From: Methanothrix sp.
GTDB lineage: Archaea; Halobacteriota; Methanosarcinia; Methanotrichales; Methanotrichaceae
Assembly (NCBI GenBank): GCA_023229165.1
Contig: JALNZQ010000061.1
Coordinates: 1 to 12,511, forward strand
Direction of reading: 5' to 3'
Length of the DNA: 12,511 bases
How positions within the stretch are numbered: position 1 is the stretch's first letter; every line of letters starts with the position of its first letter. The position numbers and the translations under genes are program-made. A model generated the notes under the pieces. The model saw nothing but the letters and a program-made list of their open reading frames with translations, ran no database searches and was not told the origin of the DNA. Below, one piece after another: positions 1-6,251 of the stretch.

Positions 1-63
1 CCGGTTGATCGATCAATCCATGAGGCGGATGGATGCTTCCAGGAGGACGAGGGCGGAGCCTAG
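1..63 (+). CDS. possible C-terminal end of an upstream gene (partial)
   Basis: The first frame is open from the window edge to a TAG at 61-63 and would encode about 20 residues with an acidic end (QEDEGGA). The stop lies 17 bases before the next ATG at 81, which has its own ribosome binding site, a spacing normal for consecutive genes of one operon. The stretch is GC-rich, unlike the DNA after about position 138. The second frame is also open through this short stretch, so the choice of frame rests on spacing alone. I do not recognise the protein from this fragment. Confidence 0.3.
   Translation, partial: PVDRSIHEADGCFQEDEGGA
5..16. repeat. 12-base perfect palindrome
   Basis: TTGATCGATCAA reads the same on both strands. 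It falls within the putative tail of the upstream gene. No function can be assigned; it may be chance. Confidence 0.3.
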
Positions 64-71
64 CTCGGGTA

Positions 72-76
72 GGGTG
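72..76 (+). promoter_or_regulatory. ribosome binding site of the truncated epimerase
   Basis: GGTGA lies four bases before the ATG at 81. It matches the archaeal GGAGGTGA-type Shine-Dalgarno core, supporting 81 as a genuine former start rather than a chance ATG. Confidence 0.5.
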
Positions 77-80
77 ACAC

Positions 81-173
81 ATGAGAATCGCAGTGGTACT
101 GGGAACAAGGCCGGAGATAATTAAGATGAGTCGGAAAAGAATAATGCTAAATAAAAACTTGAAAAGCGATTGA
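81..173 (+). pseudogene. 5' remnant of a UDP-GlcNAc 2-epimerase (WecB family)
   Basis: A 30-residue frame begins MRIAVVLGTRPEIIKMS, which is the family's N-terminal signature (beta strand, then GTRPEI of the nucleotide-binding region). Full members are about 360-400 residues, so over 90% is missing. After about codon 17 the residues (RKRIMLNKNLKSD) no longer resemble the family, and the DNA changes at the same place from GC-rich to AT-rich. This places a recombination junction near 132-138. The remnant is not a copy of the intact epimerase at 2222, because the codons for the shared GTRPEI segment differ. The encoded peptide cannot be active. It probably belonged to an earlier version of this sugar locus, perhaps for UDP-ManNAc, before the FucNAc cluster replaced it; that part is inference. 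Confidence 0.75.
146..154 (+). promoter_or_regulatory. weak TATA-like element upstream of the cluster
   Basis: CTAAATAAA sits in an AT-rich patch about 50 bases before the capE-like start. An archaeal transcript would then begin around 172-178, leaving a leader of about 30 bases. The match to the archaeal TTTAWATA consensus is poor and the assignment is tentative. The cluster may instead be read through from upstream. Confidence 0.22.
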
Positions 174-204
174 TTTCTGAATTCCTACGAGAGGCGTAAA
201 CATC

Positions 205-1188
205 ATGAGCATATTAGATGGAAAGAAGATTTTGATAACTGGTGGAACTGGTTCATTCGGCAATGCATTTATTGATTTTGCCCAGGATTATGATACAAAA
301 TTTGTTGTCTTCAGCCGGGATGAAAAGAAGCAGCATGATATGTATGTTGAGCGGATGAATGATAATATCGCTTATGTAGTAGGAGATATCCGCGATAAAG
401 GCAAGTTATTAAAGTATCTCAAGGACGTTGATTACATTCTGCATGCTGCTGCTCTAAAGCATGTTCCAACCGGAGAGAACTTCCCTGAAGAGGTCATTAA
501 GACAAATATCATCGGCACGCAAAATGTCATAGAAGCTGCGGAAGAATGCGGCGTCGAAAAAATCGTTAATCTGAGCACAGATAAGGCAGTGTATCCCATA
601 AATGCTTATGGAATGAGCAAAGCATTGGCTGAGAAGCTGATCAGCGCTCACAATGGCAATACAACATGCATGAGCTTGAGATATGGAAATGTTTTGGGCT
701 CAAGAGGGTCTGTTATTCCGTTGTTCTTGGGCCAAATTAATAATAATAAGCCAATGACAATAACAAATTATGACATGACCCGGTTTCTATTGCCATTAAG
801 CAATGCCGTTTCTCTGGCGCTCAAATGCCTTGAAGTAGGGAATAAGGGCGATCTTTTTGTTATCAAGCCGCCAGCTTGCAGCGTGCGCACGCTCGTGGAT
901 GCATTTGAGCTGCATTTCCATAAGCAATTGGAGCAGAAACTTATTGGGGTCAGACCCGGTGAAAAGATGGATGAGACGCTCTTGACGACTGAAGAGATAA
1001 GCAGATCCTCAACTATAAAGCAGAATGGAATTATTTATGCCAAGATATCCCGACTTGAAGCGAACATTGGCGACTATTTCTACAAGGGCGATGACTTCAA
1101 GCCATCTGAGCCTTTTACTTCTGCCAATACAATTCAACTGGATGCTGCACAGGTTTTGGATACCATTCGTCAGGCGGGCTTGCTATAA
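205..1188 (+). CDS. capE: UDP-GlcNAc 4,6-dehydratase/5-epimerase, CapE/WbjB-like (first step to UDP-L-FucNAc)
   Basis: This is an extended short-chain dehydrogenase of the polysaccharide biosynthesis (CapD/FlaA1/CapE) family, 327 residues, near the usual length. Visible motifs are the NAD(P)-binding TGGTGSFG at 12-19, HAAALKHVP at 80-88, the catalytic STDKA at 124-128 and YGMSK (Tyr135, Lys139), then RYGNVLGSRGSVIPLF at 159-174 and MTRF at 191-194, all typical of inverting UDP-GlcNAc 4,6-dehydratases. The next genes supply the CapF and CapG activities, so the expected product is UDP-2-acetamido-2,6-dideoxy-beta-L-arabino-hexos-4-ulose, epimerised further at C3. It is cytosolic. The ATG at 205 is chosen because GAGG lies at 191-194 and it gives the expected N-terminus. 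The stop TAA overlaps the putative ATA start of the next gene. The alternative roles, FlaA1/PseB or UDP-QuiNAc synthesis, are less likely given the neighbours. Confidence 0.88.
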   Translation: MSILDGKKILITGGTGSFGNAFIDFAQDYDTKFVVFSRDEKKQHDMYVERMNDNIAYVVGDIRDKGKLLKYLKDVDYILHAAALKHVPTGENFPEEVIKTNIIGTQNVIEAAEECGVEKIVNLSTDKAVYPINAYGMSKALAEKLISAHNGNTTCMSLRYGNVLGSRGSVIPLFLGQINNNKPMTITNYDMTRFLLPLSNAVSLALKCLEVGNKGDLFVIKPPACSVRTLVDAFELHFHKQLEQKLIGVRPGEKMDETLLTTEEISRSSTIKQNGIIYAKISRLEANIGDYFYKGDDFKPSEPFTSANTIQLDAAQVLDTIRQAGLL

Positions 1189-1844
1189 GGATTGGAATAA
1201 CCGGCAGCAAAGGGTTTATTGGCAGTCATCTGGCCAGGCATTTTGATGATCCATTATTATTCGAAGGGGATCTGACAAATATAAGTGATGCTTGTGAGTT
1301 TGTCAGCGGCTGCGATAGAATTTACCACCTTGCAGGAAAGAATAGAGAGCAACCTGGAGAAATTCTTAAAAATAATATCATATCAACATCCAATTTGGTT
1401 CTTGCCTGCAAGATCGAGAGAGTAGACCCAGAGATCATTTTTGCATCATCTCAACAGGTCATTTGGAACAGCAACTCTGAATATGGATTTGTGAAGGGCA
1501 TTGAAGAAGAGATCATAAAAAAGGCTAATAAATGGTGCATATTCAGAATTCCCAATGTTTATGGACCAGGATGCAAGCCGTTTTATAATTCGGTAATCGC
1601 CACGTTCTGCTATCAGATTTCAAAAGGGGAAAGCGTTACCATCCACGATCCATCAGTAAAGCGTGAATTCATATTCGTTGAGGATTTGGTGGAGCGACTT
1701 CTCCATCCAGAATTCAATTCGCTGGAATCGATAAATGGCGAGATTATGACTGTTGGGGAAATTCACTCCTTCTTGACGGATAAATTGGGTAGACACAAAA
1801 AGCTGGAGAAATGCTTGCAGTCGTATAAGCAATTGGCGGGTTAG
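1185..1844 (+). CDS. capF: CapF/WbjC-like N-terminal reductase domain, ATA start, split from its cupin
   Basis: Reading from ATA at 1185 gives 219 residues beginning (M/I)RIGITGSKGFIGSHL, with the NADPH-binding GxxGxxG at 7-13. Further motifs are the SS pair at 88-89, YGFVK (Tyr100, Lys104) and CKPFYNSVIATFCY at 130-143, the last almost identical to Staphylococcus CapF as I remember it. This domain reduces the 4-keto intermediate on the way to UDP-N-acetyl-L-talosamine. No ATG, GTG or TTG occurs at the right place. The first alternative is TTG at 1395, which would delete the whole cofactor-binding half. The ATA is part of ATAA, overlapping the capE stop exactly as ATGA overlaps do elsewhere in this cluster, so either ATA is used or one G-to-A change spoiled the start. 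Normal CapF is about 370 residues with a C-terminal cupin; here TAG (1842-1844) ends the ORF and the cupin follows immediately in the same frame. Confidence 0.78.
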   Translation: MRIGITGSKGFIGSHLARHFDDPLLFEGDLTNISDACEFVSGCDRIYHLAGKNREQPGEILKNNIISTSNLVLACKIERVDPEIIFASSQQVIWNSNSEYGFVKGIEEEIIKKANKWCIFRIPNVYGPGCKPFYNSVIATFCYQISKGESVTIHDPSVKREFIFVEDLVERLLHPEFNSLESINGEIMTVGEIHSFLTDKLGRHKKLEKCLQSYKQLAG

Positions 1845-2210
1845 ATGTATCCTATTCATAAAAATGAAACCGGATTATTTCAGGAGTTGGCAAGAACCAA
1901 AGATGTGAAATTCGGCCAGATCAGCTTGCTGGTTATCAATTCGGGATGCTCAAGAGGCGGCCATTACCATACCAGAAAAGAGGAATGGTTTTGCTGTATC
2001 CGGGGACAATGCAGAATGGACCTGCAGAATATTCATTCGCTGGCTACTAAGAATGTATTATTTGATGAAGCGAATAGAGAGTTCATTAAAGTCGAGCCTT
2101 TTTGGAGTCACACTTTGACCAACATAAGTGACGAAAAAGCATGTGATATAATCATAATCATAAGCGAAGAATATAACGAATCCGACCCAGACACATTTAA
2201 ATTTGAGTGA
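1845..2210 (+). CDS. CapF/WbjC-like C-terminal cupin domain (C3-epimerase half) as a separate ORF
   Basis: This 121-residue cupin begins at ATG 1845, directly after the TAG of the reductase ORF and in the same frame. It contains GGHYHTRKEEWF at 38-49, matching the metal-binding H-x-H-x4-E pattern (His40, His42, Glu47) of the CapF cupin, and a later histidine in FWSHTL (His89). It ends with DPDTFKFE, like the DPNQPDTY ending of CapF. In CapF the cupin performs C3 epimerisation before the reductase step. A GGCGGG stretch (1836-1841) lies just upstream and could support re-initiation. Expected partner: the product of the preceding ORF, as a two-chain CapF. Stand-alone WxcM/FdtA-like sugar isomerase cupins are an alternative class, but the position and alignment favour a split CapF. 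Confidence 0.75.
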   Translation: MYPIHKNETGLFQELARTKDVKFGQISLLVINSGCSRGGHYHTRKEEWFCCIRGQCRMDLQNIHSLATKNVLFDEANREFIKVEPFWSHTLTNISDEKACDIIIIISEEYNESDPDTFKFE

Positions 2211-2221
2211 GGAAGGGATTG

Positions 2222-3367
2222 ATGTCCGAGCTAAAGGTAATGACTATAATGGGCACCCGGCCCGAGATCATCCGCTTATCGGAAACCATTAAGAGATTAG
2301 ATAAATATACAAACCATATTCTGGTGCATACCAATCAGAATTATGATTATGAGTTGAACAAAGTCTTTTTTGAGGAACTCAATTTAAGAAATCCGGACTA
2401 TCTGCTGGATGTCAAGTCTGCAACAATCGGAGAGCAGATCGGGAAAATCCTCACCCAAACCGAAAAGGTCATGGTAGATGAGAAGCCAGATGCAATTCTT
2501 ATTCTGGGCGACACAAATAGTGCATTATCTTGCATCATCGCTAAGAGATTGAAGATACCTGTTTTTCATATGGAAGCCGGGAACAGATGCTTCGACGACA
2601 GAGTTCCTGAAGAGATCAACCGTAGAATAGTTGATCATACATCCGATGTTAATCTTCCGTATACTGAACATGCCCGTAGGAATCTTTTGCGGGAAGGGTT
2701 GAGCCCGGAAAACATTTTTGTAACCGGCTCGCCTATGGCAGAGATACTTAAATTCAATATGGATAAGATAGAAAAGTCTCGAATATTGGATGAACTCAAT
2801 CTTAAAAAAGATAATTACTTCCTGATTAGCATTCACAGAGAAGAGAACGTGGATAATTTAGATAATATTAAGATTATTCTAAAGGCTTTGGATCTAATAG
2901 CAAAAAAGTACGGATATCCGCTTTTAATAACCACTCACCCTAGAACTAGAAAACGAATCAATGAGCTCGGCATGCCTGATAACGATCTATTCCTATTTCA
3001 TAAGCCGTTCGGTATCTTTGATTATGTAAAATTGCAGAAGAATGCCTACTGCAACTTGTCTGACAGCGGAACGATTCATGAGGATGCCGGAATAATGGGG
3101 ATACCGGCAGTTGTTGTAAGAGAAAGCTCGGAGCGTCCCGAAGCATTTGATACAGGCAATGTTATCTTGAGCGGAATAAATCTATCATCCATACTATTAT
3201 CAATTGATGTAGTAAGGAAGCAATACGAAGAATCAATTGGCTTCAAGACACCGATAGATTACCAGGAATTGAATGTCTCTGATAAAGTTGTTCGATTGAT
3301 CATAGGGCTATGTAAGCTGATTCCCAAAAAGAAATATCTATCTATGAATTCAGATGCCTGCGATTGA
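2222..3367 (+). CDS. capG: UDP-N-acetyl-L-talosamine 2-epimerase, CapG/WbjD-like (makes UDP-L-FucNAc)
   Basis: This is a member of the non-hydrolysing UDP-GlcNAc 2-epimerase family, 381 residues from ATG 2222. Visible are GTRPEI at 11-16, GDTNS at 96-100, HMEAGNRCFDDRVPEEINR at 116-134, PYTEHARR at 146-153, HREEN at 205-209, THPRT at 238-242, SDSGTIHEDAG at 280-290 and ESSERPE at 301-307. The form HMEAGNRCFD followed by PEEINR and PYTEHARR is the WbjD/CapG subtype rather than WecB, and fits the neighbouring capE and capF. It inverts C2 of UDP-L-TalNAc to give UDP-L-FucNAc in the cytosol. A GTG at 2207 would add five residues and overlap the cupin stop, but GAGG and AAGGG just before 2222 favour the ATG, leaving an 11-base gap. 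The last ~15 residues (KKKYLSMNSDACD) look like an unconserved tail. Confidence 0.88.
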   Translation: MSELKVMTIMGTRPEIIRLSETIKRLDKYTNHILVHTNQNYDYELNKVFFEELNLRNPDYLLDVKSATIGEQIGKILTQTEKVMVDEKPDAILILGDTNSALSCIIAKRLKIPVFHMEAGNRCFDDRVPEEINRRIVDHTSDVNLPYTEHARRNLLREGLSPENIFVTGSPMAEILKFNMDKIEKSRILDELNLKKDNYFLISIHREENVDNLDNIKIILKALDLIAKKYGYPLLITTHPRTRKRINELGMPDNDLFLFHKPFGIFDYVKLQKNAYCNLSDSGTIHEDAGIMGIPAVVVRESSERPEAFDTGNVILSGINLSSILLSIDVVRKQYEESIGFKTPIDYQELNVSDKVVRLIIGLCKLIPKKKYLSMNSDACD

Positions 3368-3381
3368 GTCAGATGGTAGAT

Positions 3382-4605
3382 ATGAATATATTAATAGTAG
3401 TTAATAATTTTTTTCCCGAGATTGGAAGCGCGGCTCATATCTATTTTGATCTCGCCAAAGCATTCGTAAAGAGGGGTCATGAAATAGATGTCATTACCTC
3501 CTATCCAAGAAAGTTCAATCTAGCGAAGGTGGATCAGGAAAGAACATTTCCATTAGATGAAGAAATTGATGGGATCAAGATTCATAGGAGCAAGCATATT
3601 TCCCTACGGGATAATATGATTGTGAGAGGTGGCGAGCATTTCTTATGCCCCATATATTATCTACATACTTATTTTAGATTAAAGAAGAAGTTTGATTCAT
3701 GCTTGGTCTACATTCCACCGCTACCTTTGTATTTCTTTGCAAGAATGATAAAGAGTATAGATGGTACTCCCTCTGTGCTAAATTACCAGGATTTTCACCC
3801 CCAGGAGCTTACTGATGTCGGCGTTCTAAAAAACTGTCTTGTAATTAATATCATGAAGTATATTGAAGGCCAGTCGTATAAGAAAGCCGATTTCATCACG
3901 GTACTATCCGAGGGAGGAATAGATTACATTGCCAGCAGGGGAGGAGACCCATCTAAGATCGAACATATCTACAACGGGTGCATGATATCGGATGCAAATG
4001 AACCTTTAGCGAAGATGTCTTTTAAAGAGACAGAGGGAATAGAAGACAAGATTCTCATATCCTATGCTGGCATTCTATCACCATTTCAAGGATTGGATAA
4101 TATCCTGAATGCGGCAAAGGAACTGAAGGTGCACGAGGACCTGATTTTCTATTTAGTTGGCGATGGGTTGATCAGGGATCATTTGGCACAAAGGATAAAA
4201 AATGAGGATATTTCTAACGTCAGGCTATTGCCTTTACAGCCAAGAGAAGATTACTTAAATATTATCAATTCGTCAGATATATCCATTGTTTCTCTCGACC
4301 ATAGGATGAAAGCACCATGCATTCCCGGCAAACTTGTAAATCTAATGGCTATGAAAAAGGCTCTAATTGCGATTGTTCCTGAGGATAGCGAGACCGCTAA
4401 AGTTATTCGGAGGTCAAAAAATGGAGTCATTGTCGAACCAGGAGATGTAGAAGAATTGAAACGAACAATTTTGCATTTTGGTGAAAATATGATATATATA
4501 CAGGCAATGGGTGAGAATGGCAATACATTCCTGAAGACAAATATGGATTTAAATAAGATTGTCCTAAGATATGAGGAAATCTTTAAATCTATTAAAGCAG
4601 AATAA
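3382..4605 (+). CDS. family 4 glycosyltransferase, WbuB-like (candidate L-FucNAc transferase)
   Basis: This is a GT-B fold transferase of 407 residues. The N-terminal domain starts MNILIVVNNFFPEIGSAAHI. The middle has NYQDFHPQEL (134-143) and VGVLKN (146-151) followed by VLSEGG and IEHIYNG, a layout I associate with the WbuB L-fucosamine transferase group. The C-terminal nucleotide-binding domain has YAGILSPFQG (228-237), LVGDG (258-262) and CIPGKLVNLMA (313-323). The last element corresponds to the PSKxxxxMA motif of WbuB/WcaI, which lacks the usual glutamate. Lying directly after the three FucNAc synthesis steps, it is the best candidate to transfer L-FucNAc. Start choice: ATG 3382 follows a GGTA stretch and begins exactly at the first beta strand; ATG 3373 and TTG 3364 would add 3 or 6 residues. 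No signal peptide is visible, so it is cytosolic or membrane-peripheral. Confidence 0.75.
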   Translation: MNILIVVNNFFPEIGSAAHIYFDLAKAFVKRGHEIDVITSYPRKFNLAKVDQERTFPLDEEIDGIKIHRSKHISLRDNMIVRGGEHFLCPIYYLHTYFRLKKKFDSCLVYIPPLPLYFFARMIKSIDGTPSVLNYQDFHPQELTDVGVLKNCLVINIMKYIEGQSYKKADFITVLSEGGIDYIASRGGDPSKIEHIYNGCMISDANEPLAKMSFKETEGIEDKILISYAGILSPFQGLDNILNAAKELKVHEDLIFYLVGDGLIRDHLAQRIKNEDISNVRLLPLQPREDYLNIINSSDISIVSLDHRMKAPCIPGKLVNLMAMKKALIAIVPEDSETAKVIRRSKNGVIVEPGDVEELKRTILHFGENMIYIQAMGENGNTFLKTNMDLNKIVLRYEEIFKSIKAE

Positions 4606-4630
4606 AGCATGATCTTTAATTTTGGTGCAT

Positions 4631-5770
4631 ATGGCGAAGAAGATTCTCATAGGAAGTTTGCAATACAGTCCTATTTTCAAATCTCATTGCTTCGCATTGG
4701 GAAATCAATGCGAAAAATACGGTTATTCTGTTAAGTATTTGCTCAGTTCTGAATATAAGTGGATGCTTAGCGAAAAAGAAATAGACCAGACTAAATTTAT
4801 AGCTAACTCTAAGGATATTCCTTCAGCCATCTGCGATGGATTAAATTATAAATATAGGTTAGAGCTGAAACAACTTATTTCAGATTTTAAACCAAATTAT
4901 ATATATTTTCATAATTACCATCCGTTTTTTAATTATTATATTGCAGAACTTGCACGCAAAATGGGCATTACCTATATACAACATGTACATGAGCCTTATG
5001 TAGAAGACAAAAGTGTTTATGAAGGAATTAAGCGTTATTGGCTATATCTATTTGAGTTCATGCAAGGACAGTTATTAAAAAAGACAGATATAGCCGTCAT
5101 ATCCTCTAAAAGGGCATTATATCTCTTTAACAAACGATATAGCAACTTTCGAGGGAAAAAATTATTGGTTCCCCTTATGTATGAGGATTTGGGTAATTTA
5201 GCCTCGCCTATTGATCGCAAATATATACTTTTCCTAGGGCCTCCAGTGCCGTCAAAATCTCCTGGAACTTTTTTAGACATAGCAGATTACTCAATAGCGC
5301 TTAATTTGAGTCTAAATTTCCTATTGATAACTCGAAAAAAGATAGAAGACAACCTATATTCAAAGGATAATTTGACAATATTTTATAAAGACAGAATCAG
5401 TGATGAGGAAATCGGATACTATCAAAAGCAAAGCTTGATGGCAATTACACCCTATACGGTTGCGACTCAGAGTTCTGTTGTATTGACTTCATTTATGTAT
5501 GGAACTCCGGTAATATCAACTGATGTTGGCGGATTGAAGGAGGTAATAAACCATCTCGAAACCGGATATCTCCTAAGTAAAGCCTCAAGCATCTCAGATT
5601 GGATAAAGGGTATTATATTCATAAAAAACAATTTTAAATACTTATCTATTAATTGTAGAAAATACTTTCTAGATAATTTTTCAGAAAATAATTGGCCTAA
5701 ATACTTCCCGGAGCTTTTTATCCATGAAAGAAATCGAGAAAAAGTTAATATGCGAGATCGGTTGCGGTGA
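4631..5770 (+). CDS. divergent family 4 glycosyltransferase
   Basis: A protein of 379 residues with a GT-B layout. The N-terminal half has a GSLQYSPIFKSH entry loop, and FHNYHPFFNYYIAE and IQHVHEP at about 93-122. The C-terminal half has ILFLGPPVPSKSPG (199-212), then TQSSVVLTSFMYGTPVISTDVGG (279-301) and HLETGYLL. The GTPVISTDVGG loop is classical GT4, but the preceding EX7E catalytic motif is absent: Thr286 and Ala278 occupy the two glutamate places. Donor and acceptor cannot be read from the sequence. ATG 4631 has GGTG four to seven bases upstream; GTG 4625 and TTG 4622 are possible earlier starts. The 3' end overlaps the next gene by 47 bases in another frame, so the C-terminal tail HERNREKVNMRDRLR may be a late extension. 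Base use is clearly more AT-rich than in the FucNAc genes. Confidence 0.65.
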   Translation: MAKKILIGSLQYSPIFKSHCFALGNQCEKYGYSVKYLLSSEYKWMLSEKEIDQTKFIANSKDIPSAICDGLNYKYRLELKQLISDFKPNYIYFHNYHPFFNYYIAELARKMGITYIQHVHEPYVEDKSVYEGIKRYWLYLFEFMQGQLLKKTDIAVISSKRALYLFNKRYSNFRGKKLLVPLMYEDLGNLASPIDRKYILFLGPPVPSKSPGTFLDIADYSIALNLSLNFLLITRKKIEDNLYSKDNLTIFYKDRISDEEIGYYQKQSLMAITPYTVATQSSVVLTSFMYGTPVISTDVGGLKEVINHLETGYLLSKASSISDWIKGIIFIKNNFKYLSINCRKYFLDNFSENNWPKYFPELFIHERNREKVNMRDRLR

Positions 5771-6251
5771 GAACAAGGTGTTTTTCAATTCTATTGGAGT
5801 AGATATACGCAAGACTAAAAAAACAGATGTAATCGCGGATGCTCGCAAATTACCTTTTAAAGATGGATGTTTCGATCAAATTTATAGCAGTCATGCTATC
5901 GAGCATTTTTCTCATGTAGAGGTCGAAAGTGTTTTGATTGAATGGATACGATGCCTCAAAGAAGAAGGAGGTTTTGAGTTAAGATGCCCAGACCTAAGGG
6001 CAAGAGCGCTTATTTTCTTTCTTAGACCATCATGGGATAATATAAAAAATATATATGGAGAACAAAACTATAACGGAAATTATCATAGTTGTGGCTTCAC
6101 GTATAATTTGATTAAGGAAAAGCTCGAAATGAATGGGATTACCAATGTAAGGCGAATCCTAGATGGATACAAATGTATTCCATTCATCCCCTGCGACTTG
6201 CATATAAAAGGCATCAAACATAGAATTTCTCACTCAGAGGCAGTAGAATGA
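5724..6251 (+). CDS. SAM-dependent methyltransferase, COG4627-like, short
   Basis: A class I methyltransferase of 175 residues. The SAM-binding motif I is ICEIGCG at 9-15, followed by GVDI at 25-28, IADARKLPF at 37-45 and SSHAIEHF at 55-62. Then come EEGGFELRCPDLRA at 80-93 and GEQNYNGNYHSCGF at 112-125. This order, including the PDL loop and the G-x-Q-y(h)-x-x-G-F segment, is that of the predicted SAM-dependent methyltransferases found in polysaccharide clusters. It would methylate a sugar hydroxyl or a phosphate of the growing chain; the exact target is unknown. ATG 5724 overlaps the previous ORF by 47 bases, and GGAG at 5710-5713 supports it. Only a few residues precede motif I, which is normal for this group. 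The stop forms an ATGA overlap with the next gene. Confidence 0.75.
   Translation: MKEIEKKLICEIGCGENKVFFNSIGVDIRKTKKTDVIADARKLPFKDGCFDQIYSSHAIEHFSHVEVESVLIEWIRCLKEEGGFELRCPDLRARALIFFLRPSWDNIKNIYGEQNYNGNYHSCGFTYNLIKEKLEMNGITNVRRILDGYKCIPFIPCDLHIKGIKHRISHSEAVE

Noticed and set aside
1025..1246. 73-residue plus-strand frame across the capE end
   Set aside because: It overlaps capE in another frame, has no family features, and only covers the region where the true capF frame begins.
1395..1844. TTG at 1395 as start of the capF-like gene
   Set aside because: It would drop 70 residues including GxxGxxG, although the same frame upstream clearly encodes that motif from 1185.
1842..1844. TAG read as pyrrolysine
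   Set aside because: CapF has no known need for pyrrolysine, TAG ends two other genes in this window, and an ATG follows immediately; a plain stop with re-initiation is simpler. Kept only as a remote option.
2207..2221. GTG at 2207 as capG start
   Set aside because: It overlaps the cupin stop and lacks a good upstream site, while ATG 2222 is preceded by GAGG/AAGGG and fits the family N-terminus.
2525..2836. minus-strand frame of 103 residues inside capG
   Set aside because: It is the antisense shadow of a strongly conserved gene, with no recognisable motif.
4251..4610. minus-strand frame of 119 residues opposite the WbuB-like gene
   Set aside because: Antisense to the conserved donor domain and low in family-like features.
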